A stretch of DNA of 42,593 nucleotides. Origin: Myxococcota bacterium. GTDB taxonomy: Bacteria; Myxococcota_A; Polyangia; Polyangiales; Houyiibacteriaceae. The stretch is from contig JAHDCI010000022.1 in assembly GCA_020629955.1 (NCBI GenBank), forward strand, positions 1 through 42,593. Direction: 5' to 3'. This document shows positions 16,660-24,897 of this stretch, piece by piece. The position numbers were made by a program, and so were the translations under genes. Each line of letters starts with the position of its first letter. Positions within the stretch are counted from its first letter, which is position 1. The notes under the pieces were generated by a model. That model had not been told where the DNA came from and did no database searches. It worked only from the letters and a program-made list of their open reading frames with translations.

Positions 16660-17166
16660 TTAACGAATGATTCGGTGTCCATGAACGCCGACCAAGCGCG
16701 TCGTATCGTGCCGCAACGTCAAGAGAAGCGAGAAGAGTCGGCGCGCCGTCGGATGATCCACGCCCAGTGCGCGGCAGCGACGCTCGAGGAGACGCCCCGC
16801 CTTATCGTGCGTTACTTTCTTCGCCATATCGAGCGTTTCGAGCTTCTCGATCTGACGTGCTTTCGCGATCGCGCGCACGGTGTCGATATACTCGGTCATC
16901 AACTTCCGAAGGTCTTCCTTCAGCACTGAGACTTCCTCGCCGCCAGGCGCGAGCTTGAGCGCGTAGGCTTCACGGCTTCCGAGAACATGCAGTTCGCTCG
17001 CCCCCTCCACAAAGACGCACTCGCCGGGCATCAACATTTCCTTCGCGTACACCTCGAGCTCCATTCGGCGCGCGGGCGAAAACTCAGAAAGCCCCGATTC
17101 CACGATTTCGATCGCGGAAAGTTTCGCCTCTGAAGTGCTCGCTTCGATTCGAAGAGTGTCGCTCAT
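16660..17166 (-). CDS. UPF0262-family protein
   Basis: 168 residues from the ATG at 17166; an upstream extension to 17265 overlaps the kinase gene and lacks family character. The C-terminal half carries the UPF0262 pattern: LKEDLRKLMTEYIDTVRAIA, then KLETLDMAKKVTHDKAGRLL, then VDHPTARRLFSLLLTLRHD. The family was defined mainly in alphaproteobacteria and has no established function. The N-terminal half is beta-rich (LRIEASTSEAKLSAIEIVE, ELEVYAKEML, LKLAPGGEEVSVL). No signal peptide, so it is cytoplasmic. It lies 71 bp downstream of the PEGA-domain kinase on the same strand and is probably cotranscribed, suggesting a link to signalling, by context only. Confidence 0.72.
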   Translation of the reverse strand: MSDTLRIEASTSEAKLSAIEIVESGLSEFSPARRMELEVYAKEMLMPGECVFVEGASELHVLGSREAYALKLAPGGEEVSVLKEDLRKLMTEYIDTVRAIAKARQIEKLETLDMAKKVTHDKAGRLLERRCRALGVDHPTARRLFSLLLTLRHDTTRLVGVHGHRIIR

Positions 17167-17237
17167 AAAAGAAGCGTACCCGAAATGAACAAAGACGCGG
17201 CTCCGAAGTTGGTGCTCTCGCTGGAGATTTCCGCGAG

Positions 17238-18992
17238 CTATTCCCATTCCTCGAGCGTGTGCCACCGAACATTTAGCAAAGTCGGCTCATCCTCTGAAAC
17301 GCCCATCCATAGGATGCGGGTTTCACCGGCAGAATGAACGAGCGCCGGGACACGACCAAGCGGCACGGGAACGTCGATAAGAGGAAGCTCGCCAAAATCT
17401 TCGCCTCCGATCTCGACGCGTCCGGGAACGTCGAGACGAACGGATGCGACACCCGGCCGATTCGTCATATCGAGTTCAGGCAAAAGTCGAACGGTGTGAG
17501 AGAGCAACGCATCTTCGACTCGGAGATGAACCAACCGAGTCTGAAAGCCATCTGCACTCACGCGTAACTCAACATCCCCAGGCTCGCTACGGAAGTGAAG
17601 CGGTGCTGCGCCAAGCGATCGGTCTCCTCGCTGCACGACAGCGCCCGCAGGAACAGTCGTGATAACAACATCGGTACCCGCTTCTTGCCGGACCAGGGGC
17701 TCGACGGGTGGAGGGTTGTTTTCGAGGTCTGGTTCGTCCGCGGAGGCGATGGCGAAATACGCACCTGCGCCGATCAAACCGAGCAGTACAAGACCAAGAC
17801 CAAAGATGTTGAGGGCCGCACTCGAACCGGAAGGTCGCTCTACGACGGCAGGGGTTTTCGCAGGAGCACGGCCTGGCGCGGTGCGAATTCGCTGCTGGTG
17901 TGAAGAGTCGATCGAGATCGGCTCCGCTCCAAGAGAACGTTCGGATTCGGAAGGAGCTACGTCGAGTTCGAGGCTCAGCTCTCGGCTCTCCCGGTCATCC
18001 TCAAGCTGCAATTCTCCGCCGCCGGTCGTCTCGATAGTGAGCGATGGAGGGACACTATTGGCGAGCGGACGTCCCGAGGCATCCGAACCGGAGGCGTCGT
18101 AAATCGAATCGCCAAACGTATCGCGCTGGGCTTTCAGGGATCGTTTGATCGTCTTCTTGAGCCCCTCGAAGCGCGCGAGCGGTTGAAGTGCCCGCTCGAC
18201 TTCCGAAGCGTCCAAAAAGCGCTTTTCGGGATCTTTCTGCAGGAGCTTCTCGACGATCGGAGCCAACCCACCGGCTGAGCGAGGGAGCGGCGCGGGCAAG
18301 GTCTTGGTGACCGCATCGAGAGTCTCTTCGCGAGTCCCGCGCTGAAAGGGATTGGTTCCGGTCAGCGCCTCATAGAGAACGACGCCGAGTGAGAAAAGAT
18401 CCGTACGAGCATCTACGGGATAGCCTCGCACCTGTTCTGGCGCGACGTATGCCACTTTTCCTTTGAGGCCACCGGCGGTGGTGGTCGGCGATGAACCGAC
18501 CTTGGCAACGCCCATGTCGATCAGGACCGCCCTCCCAGAATCATCGATGATGATATTGGATGGCGAGACATCGCGATGCACCAAACGAAGCGATCGACCT
18601 TTGGGACCGATCGCCCGATGAATATGAGAGAGAGCGCCTGCCAGTTGAACGCCCACGGATGCGACGGCGTGCGCATCCAGAGGTCCCATTCGCTGCAGCA
18701 AAATATCGAGGGGCACTCCAGGGATCCACTCGATTTCCAGATAATAGAGGCCGTCGATCGACCCGGAGCTGAGCTTTCGCGGAATACTCGAGTGCTCGAG
18801 ACAATCCATGATCGCCGCTTCCTTGCGGAGCAGTTCTGAGTGAACGGAGGAATGACGATGCTCGGGCAAAACTCGCTTTAGAACACTCGGCTCAGGGCGT
18901 CCCGGAGCACGCACCAAAAGCACCTCGGCCATGCTTCCATGGGCAATACGTGTCAGAACCCCGAAGTTACCGACCTGCCCCAGCGCGGACAT
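17238..18992 (-). CDS. Membrane Ser/Thr protein kinase with PEGA domain
   Basis: 584 residues from the ATG at 18992; a GTG at 19034 would add 14. The kinase domain (about residues 8-270) has glycine loop AHGSMAEV, Lys39 in SVLKRVL, HRDVSPSN (139-146), DMG 159-161 where DFG is usual, and APE 184-186. The DMG variant keeps the metal-binding Asp, so activity is possible. A linker rich in Ser/Glu is followed by one membrane helix (FGLGLVLLGLIGAGAYFAIA) and an extracytoplasmic part with a PEGA-type domain (ITTVPAGAVVQRGDRSLGAAPLHF...VELRVSADGFQTR), a beta-sandwich typical of envelope sensors. This is the Pkn-type layout of myxobacteria: cytoplasmic kinase, outside sensor. It leads into the UPF0262 gene. 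Confidence 0.9.
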   Translation of the reverse strand: MSALGQVGNFGVLTRIAHGSMAEVLLVRAPGRPEPSVLKRVLPEHRHSSVHSELLRKEAAIMDCLEHSSIPRKLSSGSIDGLYYLEIEWIPGVPLDILLQRMGPLDAHAVASVGVQLAGALSHIHRAIGPKGRSLRLVHRDVSPSNIIIDDSGRAVLIDMGVAKVGSSPTTTAGGLKGKVAYVAPEQVRGYPVDARTDLFSLGVVLYEALTGTNPFQRGTREETLDAVTKTLPAPLPRSAGGLAPIVEKLLQKDPEKRFLDASEVERALQPLARFEGLKKTIKRSLKAQRDTFGDSIYDASGSDASGRPLANSVPPSLTIETTGGGELQLEDDRESRELSLELDVAPSESERSLGAEPISIDSSHQQRIRTAPGRAPAKTPAVVERPSGSSAALNIFGLGLVLLGLIGAGAYFAIASADEPDLENNPPPVEPLVRQEAGTDVVITTVPAGAVVQRGDRSLGAAPLHFRSEPGDVELRVSADGFQTRLVHLRVEDALLSHTVRLLPELDMTNRPGVASVRLDVPGRVEIGGEDFGELPLIDVPVPLGRVPALVHSAGETRILWMGVSEDEPTLLNVRWHTLEEWE

Positions 18993-19082
18993 TCGCGAGG
19001 CGATTCGCGCGTCAACGATGCGATCAGAATGCACTACGCCACCCGTGGACTGAATCTATCGTTCGTCGATACACGTTCAGAA

Positions 19083-20981
19083 CTACGACCCAAGCCCTCG
19101 TTCTTCGGTCGAATCGATCGCAGGTGGAGCGACGTATTCCAGCGCGATGGCAATGCCTGCCGCGATCGCCGCTACCAGGAAGAGCAGAAGGACCAACCAG
19201 CGGACCCAGACCGGAGCGCTCTTACGCTCTTTGGTCGCGTCTTGTTGGCCAGGCGTTGGCCCGACCTCTGAGTCATCTTTGAAGGCCTCGGTATCGATAT
19301 CGACGGCCAACGTTCGAGGGTTCTCCGCCTCTAGCTCCGAAGCGGCCGGAGCGGAAGCTTGAGAACTCGTATTCCCTTTCGGGCGTTCAGTAGGACGTGA
19401 ATCCATCTGCGCAAGTTCAGGCGCTCCAAACAAATCAGGCGTGGGTCGGGGCGCGCTCTCGACCTTCGGTGACGGGATCGGAATCTCGTTCGCCTTGCCG
19501 ATATCGTACGAGGCACCGAAGGGTGTGGAATCCACCGCGGGCCCTTTGCGCATCTCTTCCAAGAAGAGTTTTCGTACGACGCGGGCGACCGAGATGTCAT
19601 CCGCGGGAACGCCGGAACGTTTCGCATACATCCGCAGGACATCCCGCATCGCAGCCGCAGTCGGATACCGATCTTCGGGCGCCTTCGCGAGTGCCGTCGA
19701 AACGATCGCTTCGAGCTCCCTCGGAGGTCGTTCAAGGCGCTCGGAAAGTTTCGGCACCGGCCCCTTCACGATCGCCCGCATGGTCTCCATTTCGCTGCCA
19801 CGCCGGTAAAGAGAGCGACCCGTCAGCGCCTCGTAGAGAACGACGCCGAGAGCAAAGATATCGATCCGATAATCGATCTCCAGGCCGCGACACTGCTCCG
19901 GCGCCATATAGGCGAACTTGCCCTTCACCACGCCCGCGCGGGTGTGGTGCGCCTGAACCTCCGCCTTCGCGATACCGAAGTCGAGCAGTTTCGGCTGCCC
20001 GGTGTAGGAGATCATGATGTTGTGCGGAGACACATCGCGGTGGACAAGTCCCATCACGACGCCCGTTTCATCGCGAGCCGTATGCGCGTAGTGCAAGGCG
20101 TCGGCGACCTTCGCGAGCAACGCGCAGACCATCCCCGCCTCGAGACCTCCTTGGTCCCGCGCGCGTCGGATCAGGCGACCGAGCGTGACACCATTCACCC
20201 ATTCCATGGCGATGAAGAGCTGGTTATCGATTTCGCCGGAGTCGAGAAAACGGCAAATCGACGAATGTCCCAGTTGCGTCCCGATATGCGCTTCGTCGAG
20301 AAACATCTCAACAAACTCATCGTCCTGTGCGTACTGGGCGAGGATCTTCTTTAAAACGATCGGAGCCGAACCGGCGTCCTCTCGGTTCCTCGCGAGGAGG
20401 ATTTCTGCCATCCCCCCCATCGCGAGTCGACCGAGGATATCGTAGGGGCCGAAATGGCCTATCACCGGGAGTTCGACCGCAAGTTCACTCAGGTCGGACG
20501 ATTCCGGAAGGTCAGGAAGCGGCGGAGGAGCCGATGGACGACCCGCGATCTCTCCCGGCCGCCTTCCAGGCGTTGGAGGTGACGAGATGCGGGGAGCTTT
20601 GGCTGCTCGGGTGGGAACGGAGGGGCGTTCGAACGCGGGCCGTTCACTGCCGACAGACGGCGCCGAATCGCGCGCAAGAGGCTCTGGTGATGCCCGCATC
20701 CCCGAGCCAATCTCCGGACCGGCTTTGGCACGAGGTTGACTCTGAACCGCGGGCGCGGCGGGTTTCGACGCCTGGACTTTACTGGCGCGGTTTCGTTTCC
20801 GGCTTGGGGCCTGCGGCAGTCCTACTTCCGCAAACTTCGCATCGTCGAGCTTCTTTTTGCGGACCGGGGCGCCGATGTGCCGAGGGTCGTCTTCCCATTC
20901 CTGTCGTAACTCGTCTCGGGAAGCGCTCCGTCGCTTAATAACGACTTTGGCTTGGCCTTCTTCGATGGGTCTGCTGCTCAC
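19083..20981 (-). CDS. Ser/Thr protein kinase with long N-terminal extension and C-terminal membrane anchor
   Basis: 632 residues from a GTG at 20981. Residues 1-175 are basic, Pro/Ala/Ser-rich and probably disordered. The kinase domain spans about 178-460: glycine loop AMGGMAEI, Lys211/212 in IVLKKIL, HRDVSPHN (314-321), DFG 334-336, APE 360-362, all canonical. Next comes a Pro/Ser-rich stretch with TPFGASYDIGKANEIPIPSP, then a single C-terminal transmembrane helix (VRWLVLLLFLVAAIAAGIAIALEYV, about 598-622) with only a short tail outside. It is a tail-anchored kinase with little room for an extracellular sensor. About 50-90 bp separate it from the PEGA kinase on the same strand, so both may share a transcript. 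No substrate is evident. Confidence 0.92.
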   Translation of the reverse strand: MSSRPIEEGQAKVVIKRRSASRDELRQEWEDDPRHIGAPVRKKKLDDAKFAEVGLPQAPSRKRNRASKVQASKPAAPAVQSQPRAKAGPEIGSGMRASPEPLARDSAPSVGSERPAFERPSVPTRAAKAPRISSPPTPGRRPGEIAGRPSAPPPLPDLPESSDLSELAVELPVIGHFGPYDILGRLAMGGMAEILLARNREDAGSAPIVLKKILAQYAQDDEFVEMFLDEAHIGTQLGHSSICRFLDSGEIDNQLFIAMEWVNGVTLGRLIRRARDQGGLEAGMVCALLAKVADALHYAHTARDETGVVMGLVHRDVSPHNIMISYTGQPKLLDFGIAKAEVQAHHTRAGVVKGKFAYMAPEQCRGLEIDYRIDIFALGVVLYEALTGRSLYRRGSEMETMRAIVKGPVPKLSERLERPPRELEAIVSTALAKAPEDRYPTAAAMRDVLRMYAKRSGVPADDISVARVVRKLFLEEMRKGPAVDSTPFGASYDIGKANEIPIPSPKVESAPRPTPDLFGAPELAQMDSRPTERPKGNTSSQASAPAASELEAENPRTLAVDIDTEAFKDDSEVGPTPGQQDATKERKSAPVWVRWLVLLLFLVAAIAAGIAIALEYVAPPAIDSTEERGLGS

Positions 20982-21058
20982 TGAGCTAGCAGCTTACACC
21001 TGTTGTGAACCCAGGTTCAATGGCCGATGCGCTGGAAAACACATTGGCCATCGCCTGT

Positions 21059-21787
21059 TCAGCCAGAGTGCCGGTGCGTCGCGTAACTTGTCAGAATATG
21101 CTGCCCCGCGCGGGTCTCTCGCCACCGGCGGACCTGGTCTTTCGCCGCGTCTGGCAAGAGTTCGAGGTGAACGCTCTCGGGGGGCAGGAAGCCGGCGCCG
21201 TAGTCGCTCGGGAACACCGCAGGAGCCCCGAGTGAGGCAAACGCGAGATCAAGCGCACCAAACTCTTGGCCAGAAAGAAACGGCTGCTCTTTCAGAATGG
21301 AGCCGACGGCTTCGAAGACCTGGTCGATTTTCGCCCGACTTCGCTCCACCCCCGCTGCGTCAATCTTCAACAACTTACGAATGGCCGCAGCGATGACCGG
21401 CGCTCCGAGACGCGCGCCCTTGGCTCCGAGAGAGCTTGAAGAACAGAGCCCCATCGCTTGGCGAAAAGAAGCCGGTTTCTGCATTAGATAGCCGTAGGTC
21501 CAGCGGCGCGTCGCGCCGCCAAGCGGACCTTCGATCGAGCGCGCAATATCGAGATCGAGGCCGGCTGCCGCCGGGTCGGCAAACGCTTGAATCTTGTCGG
21601 AACCCTCGATCACCCCGTCCCTCGTTTCGAGAATTGGGACTTGCTGACCGTAGCCTTTCAATCGCGTTCCGCGAAGATGTATGAGCGGAGCGTACGCCGT
21701 CTCTTCAAACGGCAAACCCGCCCGCTGGAGAGCCCAACGAGCGCGTTCGCAATAGTGGCTTACGCCAATGGTGATGAGGTGATTCAA
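21059..21787 (-). CDS. Glutathione S-transferase family protein
   Basis: 242 residues. The thioredoxin-like N-terminal domain (MNHLITIGVSHYCERARWALQRAGL, KGYGQQVPILETRDGVIEGSDKIQAF) has a Ser-x-x-Cys-like start and the SNAIL-type glutathione loop as EGSDKI. The C-terminal helical domain includes QPFLSGQEFGALDLAFASL. No stronger subfamily can be given. Its ATG overlaps the stop of the acyl-CoA dehydrogenase gene by 4 bp (ATGA), so it is translated by coupling to that gene. This hints at a role in clearing thiol-reactive acyl or aldehyde products of the partner enzyme, which is inference. Confidence 0.88.
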   Translation of the reverse strand: MNHLITIGVSHYCERARWALQRAGLPFEETAYAPLIHLRGTRLKGYGQQVPILETRDGVIEGSDKIQAFADPAAAGLDLDIARSIEGPLGGATRRWTYGYLMQKPASFRQAMGLCSSSSLGAKGARLGAPVIAAAIRKLLKIDAAGVERSRAKIDQVFEAVGSILKEQPFLSGQEFGALDLAFASLGAPAVFPSDYGAGFLPPESVHLELLPDAAKDQVRRWRETRAGQHILTSYATHRHSG

Positions 21788-23622
21788 ACGGGGCCGAAAG
21801 CCAGGTCGTCGATCTCGACCGGAGATTCGTCGGCAGCCGCAAGAATCTTCGAGTCGCCAATGACTTCCGGGAGAATGTTCATCGCGTAATAAAGCGCGGC
21901 GAACTTCTTACCTGAGTAGAAGGCTTTGTCCGAGTCAGACTCAACTTCTTCGAGTCGCTTGATCGCAATGGCGGCACCTTCGAGGAGAAGCCAACCGATG
22001 GCGAGCTTGCTCATCATGTGAAGGAATCGCTCAGCGACGAGGACAATATTCGCCATCTTGTTTCCCTGGAACCAGCCGAGGAACTTCATCGTGCTCGCGC
22101 CCACGGCGCCGTGCGCCTTCTTCAGGTTCGCGACAGCGTCCTTGAGGACCTCATGCTCTTCGTTCTCCGAGATGAACTTCTGAACGTCTCCGAGGAACGC
22201 CTTGGTGTTCTTTCCGCCGCCCTGTCCGAGCTTACGACCGACAAGGTCGAGCGCCTGAATCGCGTTGGTTCCCTCGTAGATCGAGAAGATCTTCGAGTCG
22301 CGCGCATACTGCTCTACAGGCCAATCGCGGAGGTAGCCGGCGCCGCCGTAGACCTGGATAGCCTTCTCGCAAATGCGGAATGCTTCATCCGACGAGTACG
22401 CCTTCACGAGAGGGGTCAGAAGGTTCATCTGACCTTCGTGGTAGTCCTTCGAAGCGTCGTCCGAATCACCGAGCGCTTTGATGCGGTCTTGATGGACCGC
22501 GAGCTTCGTGATCAAGGCGCGCATGCCTTCGACCTTGGCTTTCATTTCGAGAAGGTCGCGGCGGATGTTCGGGTGATTGATGATCGCCACGCGCTCGGCG
22601 GACGCATCTTTCCAGTCCTTGATGGAGCTTCCCTGCTTACGGTCACGGGCGTACTCGAGCGCGTTAAGATAAGCGCTCGATGCAACGGCCAGGCCCTGAA
22701 TGCCGACGCCGATGCGGGCGAAGTTCATCATCTTGAACATCTGGCGCATGCCCTGATGCTCAACGGTTCCGACGAGGTATCCGAGGCAGCCATCGTCGTC
22801 GCCGAAGTTCAGCGCACAGGTGGCCTGGCCGTTGATGCCCATCTTGTGCTCGATGGACGAAACCTGGACGTCGTTCGCGTCGCCAAGAGAACCATCTTCG
22901 TTCACACGGATCTTCGGAACCACAAAGAGCGAGAGCCCCTTGGTGCCGGGGACGGCGCCTTCGACGCGCGCGAGCACGAGGTGGATAATATTATCCGCCA
23001 TATCGTGGTCACCGCCGGAGATGTAGATCTTCGAACCCTTGATGGAGTAGGAACCATCGCCGTTGTTCTTGGCGGTCGTGGTCGAACTGCCGACGTCGCT
23101 TCCGGCGTGCGGCTCGGTGAGGCACATCGTGCCGCCCCACGTGCCGTTCAGCATATTGTCGAGATAGATATGCTTTTGCTCGTCGGTCGAGAACTCGGCG
23201 ATGACTTCCGCCGCGCCGAGCGTGAGGCCCGGGTACATGTTGAACGCGGTATTTGAACCGCTGAGGAGCTCATCCGAAAGCACTGCGACCGTCGAAGGGG
23301 CATCCATGCCGCCGTGATCGCTCGATACGCCGATCGTGCGCCAGCCTGCCTCATAGAGCTTGTCCCACGCTTCCTTAAAGCCGGTCGGAACGATGACTTT
23401 GCCATCGACCAGTTTGCAGCCTTCGATATCGCCGACCTGGTTGAGCGGTCCGGTCACGTCTGTCGCGAATCGGTAGACCTGGTTCATCACTTCTTTGATG
23501 GTGTCCGGGTCCCATTCGGAAAACGGTTCTTTCCCGAGAACTTCCTGCAGGTTGAACTGCTCGAACATGAGGAAGGAAAAGTCTCGAAGGTCCGCTTTGT
23601 AGCGGTTAATCGCTTGGGCCAC
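21784..23622 (-). CDS. Acyl-CoA dehydrogenase (large, C-terminally extended type)
   Basis: 612 residues from a GTG at 23622 with GGAG about 10 bases upstream, matching the family N-terminus (VAQAINRYKADLRDFSFLMFEQF); an ATG at 23673 would add 17 poorly conserved residues. Domains in order: N-terminal extension, helical ACAD domain, beta domain (MCLTEPHAGSDVGS, GSKIYISGGDHDMADN), and C-terminal helical domain with GGAGYLRDWPVEQYARDSKIFSIYEGTNAIQ, where the Glu of YEGTN is the expected catalytic base. An extra C-terminal domain of about 130 residues follows. FAD enzymes of this size act on long-chain or unusual acyl-CoAs in the cytosol. Coupled to a GST gene. The chain length preferred cannot be read from the sequence. 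Confidence 0.93.
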   Translation of the reverse strand: MAQAINRYKADLRDFSFLMFEQFNLQEVLGKEPFSEWDPDTIKEVMNQVYRFATDVTGPLNQVGDIEGCKLVDGKVIVPTGFKEAWDKLYEAGWRTIGVSSDHGGMDAPSTVAVLSDELLSGSNTAFNMYPGLTLGAAEVIAEFSTDEQKHIYLDNMLNGTWGGTMCLTEPHAGSDVGSSTTTAKNNGDGSYSIKGSKIYISGGDHDMADNIIHLVLARVEGAVPGTKGLSLFVVPKIRVNEDGSLGDANDVQVSSIEHKMGINGQATCALNFGDDDGCLGYLVGTVEHQGMRQMFKMMNFARIGVGIQGLAVASSAYLNALEYARDRKQGSSIKDWKDASAERVAIINHPNIRRDLLEMKAKVEGMRALITKLAVHQDRIKALGDSDDASKDYHEGQMNLLTPLVKAYSSDEAFRICEKAIQVYGGAGYLRDWPVEQYARDSKIFSIYEGTNAIQALDLVGRKLGQGGGKNTKAFLGDVQKFISENEEHEVLKDAVANLKKAHGAVGASTMKFLGWFQGNKMANIVLVAERFLHMMSKLAIGWLLLEGAAIAIKRLEEVESDSDKAFYSGKKFAALYYAMNILPEVIGDSKILAAADESPVEIDDLAFGPV

Positions 23623-23813
23623 GTGTCTGCTCCGTGCGTGAAAAACGGGAAAGATAATGAGGTTCGCGCTCATTAAATGAGTCGCGGTTCAGGAATCGTG
23701 CAGCGCGACCTGGCCTACGTCAAGCCCGATCCATCGCCAAACTGTGTAGAGCTTTCACTCCTGTGAGTGAACGCCCGTTTGAGGTGTGAGGTTTCCGCCG
23801 CAGACGCAAAAAA

Positions 23814-23837
23814 GCGCCCCGGTTTTCGCCGGGACGC
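23814..23837 (-). terminator. Intrinsic terminator after bioB
   Basis: On the minus strand the stem is GCGTCCCGG / CCGGGGCGC (one mismatch) with a 6-nt loop and a run of six T (plus-strand A run at 23808-23813). It lies about 20 bp after the bioB stop. The rest of the gap 23623-23857 is the leader of the acyl-CoA dehydrogenase gene, with no gene seen. Confidence 0.9.
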
Positions 23838-23857
23838 GTTGTGCACTTAAAGGTCCG

Positions 23858-24814
23858 CTACGCTTCGATGGTCGGAATCAACGCCTTCATGCCAGCGTCT
23901 CGCAGGAGCGCCATGTCCGCGTCCGCGTCCGGGTTCGGCGTCGTCAGCAGTTTTTCGCCGTAGAAGATACTGTTCGCTCCAGCCATAAAGCAGAGGAGCT
24001 GTGCTTCGCGGGTCAAGCCCTCGCGCCCCGCCGAAAGACGAACCCGCGCTTTCGGGAGGAGGATGCGAGCCACGGCGCACATACGGACGAGCTCGAGCGG
24101 GTCGACCGGCTCGCGTCCTTCGAGAGGCGTCCCGGGAACCGCCACCAGAGCATTGATCGGAACACTCTCTGGCTGCGGCGTAAGATTCGCGAGCGTGACG
24201 AGCATGCCCATGCGATCGCCATCGGTCTCGCCCATCCCGATGATGCCACCGGCGCATACCTGAATCCCAGCATCGCTGACGCGCTGGATCGTGTCGAGAC
24301 GCTCCTTAAACGTGCGCGTCTGGATAATCTCGCCGTAGAACTCTTTCGAAGAGTCGATGTTGTGGTTGTAGGCGGTAAGCCCCGCTTCTTTCAGCTTCGC
24401 GGCCTGCTCATCCGTGAGCATTCCGAGCGTACAGCAGGCTTCCATACCAAGCTCGCGGACACCCTTGACCATCTCGAGCACGGCATCGAACTGGTGACCA
24501 TCACGCGCATCGCGCCAGGCGGCGCCCATGCAGAAACGGGTCGCACCGCGCTCACGCGCAAGGCGGGCCTTGGAGAGCACCTCTTCGACCGGGAGCAAAC
24601 GCTCCGGCTCGAGGTCCGCATTGTGATGCCCCGATTGCGGGCAATACGCGCAGTCTTCCGAGCATGCGCCCGTCTTGATGGAGAGGAGCGTACAGAGCTG
24701 CACCGCATCGGGCTCGTGATGCTCACGATGGATGGTCTGCGCCCGAAACAGGAGCTCCGTAATGGGCAGCTGATGAATCTTCTTGGCTTCCGCGATCGTC
24801 CACGTCTTTGACAT
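23858..24814 (-). CDS. bioB: Biotin synthase
   Basis: 318 residues, the normal length. This radical SAM enzyme inserts sulfur into dethiobiotin to make biotin. [11 protein letters not shown] gives the three 4Fe-4S cysteines at 51, 55 and 58. Further family motifs are [26 protein letters not shown] (second-cluster and substrate contacts), [22 protein letters not shown] and RVRLSAGRE, whose Arg is the unusual ligand of the 2Fe-2S cluster, and [20 protein letters not shown]. No other bio gene is adjacent, so biotin synthesis must draw on genes elsewhere or on imported dethiobiotin. No BirA-type operator was recognised upstream. It is separated by 83 bp from pyk on the same strand. Confidence 0.97.
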   Translation of the reverse strand: MSKTWTIAEAKKIHQLPITELLFRAQTIHREHHEPDAVQLCTLLSIKTGACSEDCAYCPQSGHHNADLEPERLLPVEEVLSKARLARERGATRFCMGAAWRDARDGHQFDAVLEMVKGVRELGMEACCTLGMLTDEQAAKLKEAGLTAYNHNIDSSKEFYGEIIQTRTFKERLDTIQRVSDAGIQVCAGGIIGMGETDGDRMGMLVTLANLTPQPESVPINALVAVPGTPLEGREPVDPLELVRMCAVARILLPKARVRLSAGREGLTREAQLLCFMAGANSIFYGEKLLTTPNPDADADMALLRDAGMKALIPTIEA

Positions 24815-24897
24815 CTGATGGCTCTAGCAGCGACCTCACCAAGAAGCACACTCAAAAACGCGGGGACGAACGCGCCCCCAAGTGAACACCGTTCGAC

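Noticed and set aside
22018-23256. 412-codon plus-strand frame opposite the acyl-CoA dehydrogenase
   Set aside because: Opposite a well-recognised enzyme; no ribosome binding site or domain.
24815-24897. Possible BirA operator upstream of bioB
   Set aside because: No TTGTAAACC-type dyad is present.
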